Shown piece after piece: positions 44,385-54,473 of a stretch of DNA of 64,000 nucleotides. The stretch's first letter is position 1, and the number at the start of each line of letters is the position of its first letter. Source of the DNA: Mycobacterium sp. ENV421 (lineage in GTDB: Bacteria > Actinomycetota > Actinomycetes > Mycobacteriales > Mycobacteriaceae); the NCBI RefSeq assembly GCF_002887815.1, contig NZ_PDHO01000003.1, forward strand, positions 62,001-126,000, read 5' to 3'. Below the pieces are notes generated by a model. It had not been told where the DNA came from. It saw only the letters and a program-made list of their open reading frames with translations, and made no database searches. The translations under genes and the position numbers were made by a program.

Positions 44385-44496
44385 TCCGTTAACGCTAGAC
44401 CTCGCAGAATCCCCAGCCCGCCAACCAAGCGACGGCGTTCGCCAGAGACCAATGTGGCGCGCTGGTGAAAAAGCAATTTAACGGTGGGTCCAGTAG

Positions 44497-46131
<1,635 letters not shown>

Positions 46132-46183
46132 TGACCGCGTGGGCAGTCGAGTTGAGGAATCTGTTGGCGCCTAGCCTGTGCTG

Positions 46184-46624
46184 ATGCCACGCAAACTCAG
46201 TGACGACGAAGTTGAGGCGTACCTGGATAGCCGCCCGGGCTGGGCGATCCTGACCACCATCGAAAAGGATGGCTTCCCGCACTCCGTACCTCTCGGATAC
46301 TTCCGCCTCGGCCGCGACGTCATCCTCGGTGTGCGAGATGGCACCCGGAAGGTGGCGAATATCGAAAGCAACCCGAACGTGAGCATCTTGCTCGAAGACG
46401 GCTCCACGATGGCAGATATCCGCGGTGTGATGCTGCAAGGCCGCGCCCGCATTGTTCGCGAACCAGGGGAGGCGCTCGAGCTCGCGAGGGAAGGCGCTCG
46501 GGCCCGGGGCGTGGCAGAGTCCGACTGGCCGACCGAACCCAGACCGGGCGCCGCCTATATCCGCGTGAGCCCCGTTCGAACCGTGTCCTGGGATTACGGA
46601 AATTCGTCGTCGAACGACGCTTAG
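46184..46624 (+). CDS. PPOX-class (F420/FMN split-barrel) protein
   Basis: A 146-residue split-barrel protein of the pyridoxamine 5'-phosphate oxidase-like family (GWAILTTIEKDGFPHSVPLG, then RDVILGVRDGTRKVANIESN, NVSILLEDG and MLQGRARIV). In mycobacteria such proteins often bind F420 and reduce or bind unknown substrates. ATG 46184 (MPRKLSDDEVEAYL) is preferred; a GTG two codons upstream is possible. It lies 52 bp after the sulfatase gene and may be co-transcribed. Confidence 0.85.
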   Translation: MPRKLSDDEVEAYLDSRPGWAILTTIEKDGFPHSVPLGYFRLGRDVILGVRDGTRKVANIESNPNVSILLEDGSTMADIRGVMLQGRARIVREPGEALELAREGARARGVAESDWPTEPRPGAAYIRVSPVRTVSWDYGNSSSNDA

Positions 46625-46758
46625 TCTGCCGACACCGCAATGGCGCAGCGTCTTGTCGCTGCTCGGCTAGACAACGTTCAGCGCAGTTCGTAGCCTTGCC
46701 CGGGACATCGATAGCCGGGCCAGGACCGCTCCATGACCGAAGGATCGTGACAATCCGC

Positions 46759-47871
46759 ATGACCGGGATTCGCCACTGCCTTCGCCGGACGGTGTGCGTT
46801 GCCGGGTCTGTGTTGCTTGTGGTGGCCGCGCCGCTGGGTGCGGTGCACGCGGAGCCGGCCGACGACGCGTTGGGCAGGCTGAACGAGTTGTCTCAACAGG
46901 CGGTGCGCAGCCGCGAAGCCGTCACGTCCGCTCAGCGCGACGCCGACGCCGCCCAAGCCCAGCAGGCCGCGGCGGAGGACCGCGAACGCGCCGACCTGGC
47001 CGCGTTGGAGGCCGCGAACAATCAACTGGCGCCCTATCAGGCCGCGGTCGACCGCCTTGCGGCGATGACCTACATGGGCGGCGGCGAAAGCCAGCTGGCA
47101 GCGGTTCTCACCGCGCCGTCGCCGCAACGTCTCATCGACAAGTTGTCGCTGCAGCATCTGGTGAACGCCACGACCGCCGATCAGATGAGGGGATATCGGG
47201 ACACGCGAGAGCGTGCCGCAGCCGTCGCCCGTGCCTCAGAGCAATCAGCAGCCGACGCCCGCGCCGCGGCCGAGCGGGCTGCCGCAATCCGCGCGGACCT
47301 GAACGCCACGTGGCAGGAACTGTTGCGTCAGATCGCCGCCGCGGAAACTCAGTACGCAGCGTTGACGCCCCAGCAGCAAGCGGTAATCGACAACGCCGCG
47401 CCGCCGCCATTGCCACCGGATGTGCGCCCCCCGCAGGACCCGGCGATCGTCGCGATGCCTGGCCTGCCGCCCGGCGACCTGGCTCCACCACCCCCGGCCG
47501 CCATGCCGGACGATCCCGCGGCATTACCGGTCGGTGTCGCCAATGAGGTTGGCCTGCAACCCAACACAGTCCTGGTCGCACGAACGATCAGTGCAGAATT
47601 CCCGCAGATCGCCACCATCGACGGGGTACGGCCGGATTCGAAGCCGTGGCATCCGCGCGGTCTCGCGATCGACATCATGATCCCCAACCCGGAGAGTCCC
47701 GAGGGCATTGCCCTTGGCGACCAGATCCGCGCGTTCGCGCTCGCCAACGCCGCCCGATTCGGTCTGCAGGACGTGATCTGGCGGGGCGTCTACTCCACGC
47801 CGGCCGGACCGCAAGCCACGGGTTACGGACACTTCGACCACGTGCACATCACCACCACTCCGCGCGGCTGA
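46759..47871 (+). CDS. Exported coiled-coil protein with LAS-type metallopeptidase motif (paralogue 1)
   Basis: A 370-residue exported protein. The signal peptide is about residues 1-32 (CVAGSVLLVVAAPLGAVHA). Residues about 35-200 form a long coiled coil with PSPQRLIDKLSLQHLV in the middle, like RipA-type N-terminal regions. A Pro-rich linker leads to a C-terminal domain with H-x3-G-x-A-I-D (HPRGLAIDIM) and H-x-D-H-V-H (GHFDHVHIT), the zinc-site pattern of LAS/M15-type peptidases, although activity is unproven. GTG 46747 with GAAGGA nearby is an alternative start. It probably acts on or at peptidoglycan. A second copy is at 51603. Confidence 0.85.
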   Translation: MTGIRHCLRRTVCVAGSVLLVVAAPLGAVHAEPADDALGRLNELSQQAVRSREAVTSAQRDADAAQAQQAAAEDRERADLAALEAANNQLAPYQAAVDRLAAMTYMGGGESQLAAVLTAPSPQRLIDKLSLQHLVNATTADQMRGYRDTRERAAAVARASEQSAADARAAAERAAAIRADLNATWQELLRQIAAAETQYAALTPQQQAVIDNAAPPPLPPDVRPPQDPAIVAMPGLPPGDLAPPPPAAMPDDPAALPVGVANEVGLQPNTVLVARTISAEFPQIATIDGVRPDSKPWHPRGLAIDIMIPNPESPEGIALGDQIRAFALANAARFGLQDVIWRGVYSTPAGPQATGYGHFDHVHITTTPRG

Positions 47872-47933
47872 CTCGCCGACCAACCCGGATTCGCAGTCGA
47901 GCTTTCCGCCGTCATGGACGCACGGGCGCTCGG

Positions 47934-49025
47934 TCACGCGATCTTGGCAGCCTCGATGATGTCGTGCGGCACAACGGAGAACGCTCGACCGGTGGGCCGC
48001 AGACCGGCGCCGACCAGCAGGTCGTCGAGTTCGGCCCGCGAGCGCAAGCGGCCGCCGTCGCGCTGCGTCAGCGTGTGCAGGTCCAACAGCGGCGAGAACG
48101 GATTCGGGCGATTGCGCGGCTGCAGATACTCGACCACCAGCAGCTTCGCGCCGACGGGCATGCCGGCTGCCACCGCGGCGAGGATCGTCGCGCAGCGTTC
48201 GTCGTCCCAGTCGTGCAGCACGTCTTTGAGAAGGTAGACGTCGGCGGTGGCGTCGACGGACCGGAAGATGTCTCCCTCGACACAGTCGATCCGGTCGGCG
48301 ACTCCGCGGTCGGTGAGGAAGCGCTCGGCCTCGGCGATCATTCCGGCGCTGTCGACCAGCACTCCGCGCAGATTGGCCTGCGATTCGGTGACGATTACCG
48401 ACAACAGCGTGCCGATCCCGCCGGCCACATCACACACCACGGCGCCGTCGGGCCACGGATACACCCGCGCGATCCCGCGGGCGATGATGCTCGTGGCCTG
48501 GCGCATCGTCGCGGCGAAGAGGTGTTGCTCATCGGGATGGGCGGCGTACCAGTCCCATACCGACATGCCGTGCACGATCTCGAACGCGCTGCGGCCGCTG
48601 CGCACACTCTCGGCGAGCCCACCCCACGCGTCGACGGTCGATTGCATTCCCTTGTAACGCATCCAGGCCCGCAACGACGACGGGTGGTCGCTGCGGAGCA
48701 CGGCGCCCATCGGAGTCATCCTCGCCGCCCCGGTGCGGCGGTCCAGGGTGCACAGGCCGCACGCGGTCGCGCCGCGCAGCAGGCGATGGGTGGTCTCCTC
48801 GTCGCAGCCGATCCGCGCGGCGATCTTCTTGGCGGTCAATGGCCCGTCCGCAAGCACGTCGGCGATCCCCAGCTCGGCGATGCTCGCAGCGATCTGGACG
48901 CCGGCGACGCCCTCTCCGACGTCGAGCATCGCGAACTGCGGTGGCACCATCTTGTCGGCGAGTCGCTTGAGTGCGCGCCGCAATGCGAGGGTGGCCAGCA
49001 CCACGGGCAGCGGTGTCGATGGCAT
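47934..49025 (-). CDS. SAM-dependent O-methyltransferase (small-molecule type)
   Basis: A 363-residue methyltransferase. Residues about 25-110 form the dimerisation/winged-helix domain (IAELGIADVLADGPLTAKKI, then TTHRLLRGATACGL). The SAM motif is CDVAGGIG at 198-205, followed by VLVDSAGMI; the catalytic-type His271-Asp272 pair is in LLKDVLHDWDDERC. It belongs with plant-type and polyketide O-methyltransferases. The substrate, probably a phenolic or enol hydroxyl, is unknown. ATG at 49025. It is on the minus strand with the amidohydrolase 138 bp upstream. Confidence 0.92.
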   Translation of the reverse strand: MPSTPLPVVLATLALRRALKRLADKMVPPQFAMLDVGEGVAGVQIAASIAELGIADVLADGPLTAKKIAARIGCDEETTHRLLRGATACGLCTLDRRTGAARMTPMGAVLRSDHPSSLRAWMRYKGMQSTVDAWGGLAESVRSGRSAFEIVHGMSVWDWYAAHPDEQHLFAATMRQATSIIARGIARVYPWPDGAVVCDVAGGIGTLLSVIVTESQANLRGVLVDSAGMIAEAERFLTDRGVADRIDCVEGDIFRSVDATADVYLLKDVLHDWDDERCATILAAVAAGMPVGAKLLVVEYLQPRNRPNPFSPLLDLHTLTQRDGGRLRSRAELDDLLVGAGLRPTGRAFSVVPHDIIEAAKIA

Positions 49026-49163
49026 CCGTGCAGGCTACCCGCGCGGTGCGGGGATGCCTGCTGTTTCGTCGGCGACACGACGAATCGCACTTCGAGGTAT
49101 TCGGCGAGCTCGCGGTCGGGGGCCGGCGCTATACGCGAATTGTCTTGCGCAGCAGCGGAAACG

Positions 49164-50117
49164 CTAGGCGAGGAGTCGCTGCGCGTTCTCCGACGTCACT
49201 CGCCGCCAATCGGTGCTCGAATCGGCGTCTAGGGCGTCCACCTGCTTGGCGACACCGAACGCGGGTGTCCAGCAGTAGTCGCTTCCGTACAGGATGCGTT
49301 CGGTGCCGACCACATCCGTCACGACGGCCGCCTGGGTGGGCAGCGGATACCCGGCGAGGTCGAACCAGAAGCGGCGCAACTGGGTTTCGGTCGTCAGGGG
49401 TCCGGGTGGACTGCCGTCGGGCATCGGCCACAGGCTGCGGAACTGTTCGATACGCGCCGCCAGAAGCGGCAGGGCGGCCCCGCAATGCGGGATCAGGAAC
49501 TTGATGTCGGGGTAACGGCCGAGGACATTCGCGAAGATCAAATCGGTTACGGTCCGGGTGGTTTCGAACATGAACTCGAGCAGGGGCCGGGGCCGACCGA
49601 GTGCAACGGCTTCGGCGTGTGACGGTGACGTCGGGTGGACGAACACGATGGAACGCCGCGCGTTCAGGCATTCCCACAGCGGATCGAGCGCCGCGTCACC
49701 GAGGTACTGTCCGCGGTGGTTGCTCAGGAGAACCACGCCGGCCGCTGCGTGACCGTCGATCGCGCGCTGGGCTTCGACGACCGCCGCGTCGACGTCGGGC
49801 AGTGGAAGGGAAGCGAAGAACGAGAAGCGCTCTGGATGGGCAGCGACTGTCGTGACGGCGAAGTCGTTGACGTGGCGGGCCAGGGCGGGCGCGGTCGATG
49901 GATCCGCGAACGACACTCCGGGCGAGGACATCGACAGGACCGCGTGACGAATCCGGTTGTGCTGCATCAGCTCGAGCTGTGCCTCGATGCTCCAGGACGG
50001 CCACATGGGCATGCCGTCAGGTTGCTCGATCCCCGCGGAAACCGCGGCGCTGACGTATTCGTCGGTGAGGAAGTGGGCGTGCACATCGACCAGTTCGGAG
50101 CCGTTCGATCTGGCCAC
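49164..50117 (-). CDS. Amidohydrolase-family (ACMSD-like) enzyme
   Basis: A 317-residue TIM-barrel hydrolase of the amidohydrolase 2 group. Metal ligands: His13 and His15 (DVHAHF), His161 (FVHPTSPSH), His211 (IPHCGAALP) and Asp280 (LYGSDYCW). The single-metal HxH-H-H-D set matches ACMSD and related decarboxylases such as gamma-resorcylate decarboxylase. It may decarboxylate or hydrolyse an aromatic acid. ATG at 50117 (MARSNGSELVDVHAHF). It may be co-transcribed with the downstream methyltransferase. Confidence 0.92.
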   Translation of the reverse strand: MARSNGSELVDVHAHFLTDEYVSAAVSAGIEQPDGMPMWPSWSIEAQLELMQHNRIRHAVLSMSSPGVSFADPSTAPALARHVNDFAVTTVAAHPERFSFFASLPLPDVDAAVVEAQRAIDGHAAAGVVLLSNHRGQYLGDAALDPLWECLNARRSIVFVHPTSPSHAEAVALGRPRPLLEFMFETTRTVTDLIFANVLGRYPDIKFLIPHCGAALPLLAARIEQFRSLWPMPDGSPPGPLTTETQLRRFWFDLAGYPLPTQAAVVTDVVGTERILYGSDYCWTPAFGVAKQVDALDADSSTDWRRVTSENAQRLLA

Positions 50118-50249
50118 TCGCTCTCCTCGGTCTCAGGGCTCGCATCCCAGGTCGATCCGCCGCACGACCAAATCTACGCGGCGTCGCACCCGGAACGGAC
50201 CTCTACGAGAGTGGTAACGCCCGGCACATCAGGCAGCGATAATGACGGC

Positions 50250-50561
50250 ATGGTAAAGAAAATTGCTGTTGTCCTGCTCAGCGCGGCCGCATTGTCGGCC
50301 ATCCCCGCGGCGATCTCCCCGATGGCCCAGGCCGACGTGTGTGGCGACATCGGTGGCCGGCACGTCACCGTCGGCGGCTGCACACCGGGTATCGCGGGCG
50401 ATGCCGTGGACGCGGCGGTCGCGGGTGACTGGGTTCGCTACGGCTTGCCCGAAACCTACGCGTTTTCGCTGGTCCCCGCCTTCCCCGGCGAACAGCCCTG
50501 TATCTCTCCCAACGGGCTGCCGTATTACACCCCCGGTGACGCTCCCTGCTGGGTCGGGTAG
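50250..50561 (+). CDS. Small secreted protein, 103 aa
   Basis: The protein begins MVKKIAVVLLSAAALSAIPA, a clear signal peptide cleaved near AQADV, leaving about 75 residues with four cysteines (two likely disulfides: C in VCGD and GGCTPG; C in EQPCIS and APCWVG). No family name is recognised, though small mycobacterial exported proteins of this build are common. A GATAAT -10 element (50240-50245) lies a few nt before the ATG at 50250, indicating leaderless transcription. Confidence 0.75.
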   Translation: MVKKIAVVLLSAAALSAIPAAISPMAQADVCGDIGGRHVTVGGCTPGIAGDAVDAAVAGDWVRYGLPETYAFSLVPAFPGEQPCISPNGLPYYTPGDAPCWVG

Positions 50562-50613
50562 CTCCCGCCTGGGAACACCCGTTCCGTCCGAGCGGGTCCC
50601 CTAGTCTCGGAGC

Positions 50614-51489
50614 GTGACCTCCGCTGCTCAAGAACAGTCCGTCGTTGTCGGCATCGATGGATCGGACGCCTCGCTCGGTGCCGCCCGGTGGGCCGCGGAG
50701 TTCGCCGCCACCCATGCCCGCCCGTTGACGTTGCTGCACGCGGTCCCGCGGCTCGAGTGGCATTTCGCGGGTGCTGACGCACCCACCGGACCCGAGGGCA
50801 ACGGCGACGAAGTGCTCGCGGCGGCCGAAGCGGACCTGCGGTCGGCGCACCCCGATCTCGTGGTCAGCACCGTGACGGTCAGGGCTGCTGTCGCGACGGC
50901 CCTGGCAGACGCCTCGCTGGAGGCCCGGCTGCTCGTGGTGGGCACCGGCGCGGCGGACCATCGAGCGCTGGGCGGCCATGCTGTGCGGACCGTCCACCGT
51001 GCTCAGTGTCCGGTGGTGGTCTGGCGGGCACCCGTGGCCAAGCGGACCGGCAAACCATTGCCGGTCGTGGTCGGTATCGACGACTCGGAGTCGTCCGGAC
51101 GGGCGCTCGCGGAAGCCTTCGACATCGCCCGTGCGTTGCACGCACAGCTGACGGTGGTGCACATGTGGGAGATCGACGCGGCAGTCGGAATGGGCGACCT
51201 CGGCGGCGCGGGCAACATGGACTGGCAGTTGCTCGATGTGCTGGAGACCCAGCAGCGCCGGCGGATGGACGAGCTGGTGCAACCGCTGGCCGGGAAGTAT
51301 CCCAACGCCCACGTGGTCAAGGTTTTTCAGGACGTCAGCCCGGCGAAAGGCCTCACCGATCTGTCACGGGAGGCTCAGCTGGTGGTCGTCGGCAGTCACG
51401 GCCGCGGAAGGCTGGCCGGCTCGATCCTCGGCTCGGTCGGCCAGAATCTGATCCATCACGCCGAATGCCCGGTGCTGGTGGTCCGGTAA
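50614..51489 (+). CDS. Universal stress protein, tandem UspA domains
   Basis: A 291-residue protein with two UspA domains (about 1-140 and 148-291). Each starts VVVGIDGS / VVVGIDDSE. The second has the full ATP-binding motif G-x2-G-x9-G-S (GSHGRGRLAGSILGSVG); in the first the motif is altered (GTGAADHRALGGHAV), so only the second may bind ATP strongly. Mycobacterial members are often induced by hypoxia or stationary phase. GTG start at 50614. Role here is unknown. Confidence 0.93.
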   Translation: MTSAAQEQSVVVGIDGSDASLGAARWAAEFAATHARPLTLLHAVPRLEWHFAGADAPTGPEGNGDEVLAAAEADLRSAHPDLVVSTVTVRAAVATALADASLEARLLVVGTGAADHRALGGHAVRTVHRAQCPVVVWRAPVAKRTGKPLPVVVGIDDSESSGRALAEAFDIARALHAQLTVVHMWEIDAAVGMGDLGGAGNMDWQLLDVLETQQRRRMDELVQPLAGKYPNAHVVKVFQDVSPAKGLTDLSREAQLVVVGSHGRGRLAGSILGSVGQNLIHHAECPVLVVR

Positions 51490-51602
51490 TTGACACGGTT
51501 GGACAACCTCCGCACCGTTTCGTAACCTTTCCGAGACCTTAGCCACAGGGGTCTGCAATTCGACGGAGACGACGTCGCCCGGCAGTCAAAGGATGCGCAG
51601 TC

Positions 51603-52544
51603 GTGAAGTTTCACCGGCCGTTCGCACCGAAAACGGGTCCGAGCAGGGCAGCGGGAGCGATCGCGATCGTCACTGCCTTCTGCGTGGTGTCGGCCGGTTC
51701 GGCGTTCGCCGAGCCGGAGTCAGACGAGCTGGCCAAGCTGAACGAGCTGACCAAACAGGCGCAGCAGTTGATCGAGACCGCTCAATCCGTTCAGCTGGAC
51801 CTCGAGAAGAAGGTGCAGCTGCAGAGCGCCGCGGAGCAGAAGCACGTCGATGACATAGCCGTGCTCGAATCAACCCAGGCGCAGCTGGCTGACTATCAGG
51901 GGACCGTCGACAGGGCCGCGGCCGCCATCTACTCCGGTGGGCGCACCGACAGCGTGACGGCGTTCTTCGTCGCCGCGTCGCCGCAGCGCCTGATCGACGA
52001 ACTGGCCTTCCAGCGGACGATCACCGACCAGATGACGGGGCAGCTGCAGAAGTTCCGCGACGCCCAGCGACAGGCCGCGGTCGCCGCAGCGGCCTCCGCC
52101 GAATCCGCCGCCACCGCCAAAGCGGCCGCCGACGCCGCGGCCACGCTGCGAGCCGATCTGGAGACCAAGCAGTCGGAGGTCGAGGGTCAGGTCAGATTGG
52201 TGCGGGCGACCTACTACGCGCTACCGGCCGCTCAGCAAGCGTTGTTGGGCCCGGGCGGCGCGATCCCCACCGTCGGGATGAGCGGCCTGACCCCCAATGC
52301 CCGAACCCTTGCGGCGTACATCATCGCGACCTTCCCGGGTGTGCAGTCCATCGGTGGCGTGCGTGCGGACTCGCTTCCCGATCATCCGAGCGGCCACGCC
52401 ATCGACATCATGATCGGCTCCGATATGGCGCTCGGCGATGCGATCAACGCCGACGTGCAAAGCCAGGCTGAACGGTTCGGGGTGTCCTACACGATGTGGC
52501 GGGTGGCCAACCACTTCAACCACGTCCACGTCACGGTGTCCTGA
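51603..52544 (+). CDS. Exported coiled-coil protein with LAS-type metallopeptidase motif (paralogue 2)
   Basis: A 313-residue exported protein, paralogous to the 46759 gene. The signal peptide spans about residues 16-38 (AAGAIAIVTAFCVVSAGSAFA). The coiled coil (about 40-200) contains AASPQRLIDELAFQRTI, equal to PSPQRLIDKLSLQHLV of the first copy. It lacks the long Pro-rich linker. The C-terminal domain keeps HPSGHAIDIM and FNHVHVT, so the zinc-site pattern is conserved, with Asn for Asp in the second motif. Probably a cell-wall-acting protein. GTG start at 51603. Confidence 0.85.
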   Translation: MKFHRPFAPKTGPSRAAGAIAIVTAFCVVSAGSAFAEPESDELAKLNELTKQAQQLIETAQSVQLDLEKKVQLQSAAEQKHVDDIAVLESTQAQLADYQGTVDRAAAAIYSGGRTDSVTAFFVAASPQRLIDELAFQRTITDQMTGQLQKFRDAQRQAAVAAAASAESAATAKAAADAAATLRADLETKQSEVEGQVRLVRATYYALPAAQQALLGPGGAIPTVGMSGLTPNARTLAAYIIATFPGVQSIGGVRADSLPDHPSGHAIDIMIGSDMALGDAINADVQSQAERFGVSYTMWRVANHFNHVHVTVS

Positions 52545-52559
52545 GTTCTACCGACACCC

Positions 52560-53216
52560 TTAGTGCGCCGCGTCGATCCCGGTGATGGTGATGGCGAACG
52601 GGCCCTGCTGTTTGTCGAGAATGTAGACCGACACTCCGCTGATGCTCGACGGGTCCAGAGTCGCAGGGGCCTGCGGCGCTGGATCCATACGCATCCCCAC
52701 CGGCTGAAAAGCTCCCACCGCAAGCTCGTACGTCCGTTGCACGCCGGCTTCGGTGCGGAAACGCTGGATGTAGGACCAGGGCTGTCCCGCGGCGCCCACC
52801 CTCAACACGTAGGTCTTACCGTCACCCACCGCGCGCACGCGGATCGACGTCGCACCCGTGGCTCGGCGCCCGATATCGGGGTCTTCCGGACTGCGGGCGG
52901 AGGCGAAACCGCCGTTGTTCTCCAGGGAGATGGTCCCCGAAAACACAAGGCCACCATCGCCGTACGCGACGTTCGACGTGGACCGACCGCCCATGACGGG
53001 GTCGTTGACCGTCGTCCAGCGGGCAACGTCGGCGGCGTTGAGGGACACCAGCGGGACCTCGGATCCGGGGTTCTCGGCCGCCGGGGCGGACGAGCGCCCA
53101 GGCGCTGACGCAGTCGTCGTCGCATCCGCTCCGGCGGGTCGCTCGCCGCTTCCACATGACACCAGCAGGAGTGTCGAGAGTGCTGCCATGGGGCCGGCCA
53201 GCCCATATCGAATCAT
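52560..53216 (-). CDS. CIA30-family lipoprotein
   Basis: A 218-residue lipoprotein. The signal peptide ends in the lipobox LVSC with Cys21, followed by a Ser/Ala/Pro-rich linker. The rest is a CIA30 (NDUFAF1-type) domain: WTTVNDPVMGGRSTSNV, then FSGTISLENNGGFASARS and the terminal ISGVSVYILDKQQGPFAITI beta strands of a jelly-roll fold. The role in bacteria is unknown; a carbohydrate-binding-like fold is likely. The ATG at 53216 overlaps the stop of the upstream gene by one base (TGATG), so it was preferred to a GTG two codons earlier. Confidence 0.87.
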   Translation of the reverse strand: MIRYGLAGPMAALSTLLLVSCGSGERPAGADATTTASAPGRSSAPAAENPGSEVPLVSLNAADVARWTTVNDPVMGGRSTSNVAYGDGGLVFSGTISLENNGGFASARSPEDPDIGRRATGATSIRVRAVGDGKTYVLRVGAAGQPWSYIQRFRTEAGVQRTYELAVGAFQPVGMRMDPAPQAPATLDPSSISGVSVYILDKQQGPFAITITGIDAAH

Positions 53217-53686
53217 CAACACCGCCCCGGATTGGCGCGAATTTCGTTGCCGCGCATCGGCATGCCATCGATCACGGCGTAGATTCGCTGAAGGTCGGGG
53301 ACCCCGGTGACGCGCAGTTTCTCGCCGCCGTCTTTGCCGATCAGCACCACCGTGAAGGCCTGCGTATCGACGGCGAACTGGGTCCTCAGCCGCTGCGCCT
53401 GCTCGGCGTCGACGGGTTGACCGTCGAGCGTGCTGTCGCCGGTGGCCAGCACCTGCCCGAGCACCATGTCGCGGGAGGCGAAGTCACAGCCGGTGGCCTC
53501 GATCCGGCTCAACGTCTCGGCGAGCCGCGGGTCGCTGTGCGCGGGCGCGAACACCAGCAGAGGACGACGTTCCCAGCGATAGTCGCCGAGTTCAGCAGCC
53601 ATGGCGGTAGCTGATCCGAGGGCGCCGCTCATCAGCAGAACAGTGAGGACAACCGTCCATCGGAAGATGCTGCGCTTCACGGCCAT
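53216..53686 (-). CDS. Exported DUF4174 protein
   Basis: A 156-residue exported protein. The signal peptide is residues 1-31 (VVLTVLLMSGALGSATAMAA). The mature part matches DUF4174: YRWERRPLLVFAPAHSDPRL, MVLGQVLATGD, FTVVLIGKDGGEKLR and the end IYAVIDGMPMRGNEI. The domain is thioredoxin-like in arrangement but has no CxxC. It is coupled to the CIA30 lipoprotein. ATG at 53686. Confidence 0.85.
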   Translation of the reverse strand: MAVKRSIFRWTVVLTVLLMSGALGSATAMAAELGDYRWERRPLLVFAPAHSDPRLAETLSRIEATGCDFASRDMVLGQVLATGDSTLDGQPVDAEQAQRLRTQFAVDTQAFTVVLIGKDGGEKLRVTGVPDLQRIYAVIDGMPMRGNEIRANPGRC

Positions 53687-53791
53687 GGTGCTTCTCAACT
53701 GTACCGGCCGACGGCGGGTCGCCGCTCACACCGGGGCGAAGCGCGAGTCGACGCGGCGATCGCCGGGTGATCCAAACCTTCCTGCCAAGGG

Positions 53792-54364
53792 TCATTGCAC
53801 GCTGGCTATCCGGCGAAATGCTCGCAGCAAAACCGCTCTCAGTTCGTGCTCCGGGTGATCTCCGAGCGCCGAGAGCGCCGGACCCACCGACGTCGCTGAA
53901 TACACAGCGAATCGCTGGTCCAGGCTTGGATCGGGCCCATAGGTGACCTCGATGAGCGTATCGAGCATCCCGGGCCCACCGACCGCGGTGCGCATGGCTT
54001 CACGGAATGCGGCCTGCTGCGCCATTATTCGCGCGAACTCACGGCGTGAGAGAAACAGGTCGGCCAGCCCGGTCACCAGTATCTCCGTGCGTTCCGGCCC
54101 ACGGGGGTGGGCCCGGGCACGATCCAGGAGTGCGGCGATGGCCGTCCGAGCCGGCTCAGCTAGGTCCTTGAGGATCTCCTGCTTACCGCGGTAGTGGTAG
54201 AACACCGCTGGCTTGGTCAGTCCCATCTCGTTGGCAATGTCCTGCAACGACGTTGCCTCATAGCCCTTTTCGGCGAACAGCGTCAGCGCCACACTGACGA
54301 TGCGAGCACGTGTCTGGCGGACGCGCTCTGCGCGGGTCTGAGGCTCAGGATCGTGCGGGACCAC
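53792..54364 (-). CDS. TetR family transcriptional regulator
   Basis: A 190-residue regulator. N-terminal HTH: TRARIVSVALTLFAEKGYEA, then SLQDIANEMGLTKPAVFYHYRGKQEIL. The C-terminal ligand domain is helical. GTG start at 54364. It is divergent from the metallo-beta-lactamase-fold gene, and two inverted copies of an 18-bp site lie between them, so it probably represses both. Ligand unknown, possibly an ester, acyl or lactone compound handled by the neighbouring hydrolases. Confidence 0.92.
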   Translation of the reverse strand: MVPHDPEPQTRAERVRQTRARIVSVALTLFAEKGYEATSLQDIANEMGLTKPAVFYHYRGKQEILKDLAEPARTAIAALLDRARAHPRGPERTEILVTGLADLFLSRREFARIMAQQAAFREAMRTAVGGPGMLDTLIEVTYGPDPSLDQRFAVYSATSVGPALSALGDHPEHELRAVLLRAFRRIASVQ

Positions 54365-54369
54365 GCGCT

Positions 54370-54439
54370 CACTTTACGGCTGTTAGACGGATCACATGTC
54401 CATCGTCGGCTGGACATTTCATTTAACGGTCGTAAAGTG
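54370..54439. promoter_or_regulatory. Two inverted copies of a TetR-type operator
   Basis: CACTTTACGGCTGTTAGA (54370-54387, plus strand) and its near copy CACTTTACGACCGTTAAA read on the minus strand (54439-54422) share 15 of 18 bases. The second is itself a near-palindrome (TTTAACG-GTCG-TAAA). They lie on either side of the 109-bp divergent interval, one near each gene. Confidence 0.65.
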
Positions 54440-54473
54440 AACCCCGACAACCGCCCGACCGGAAGGACAGCTG

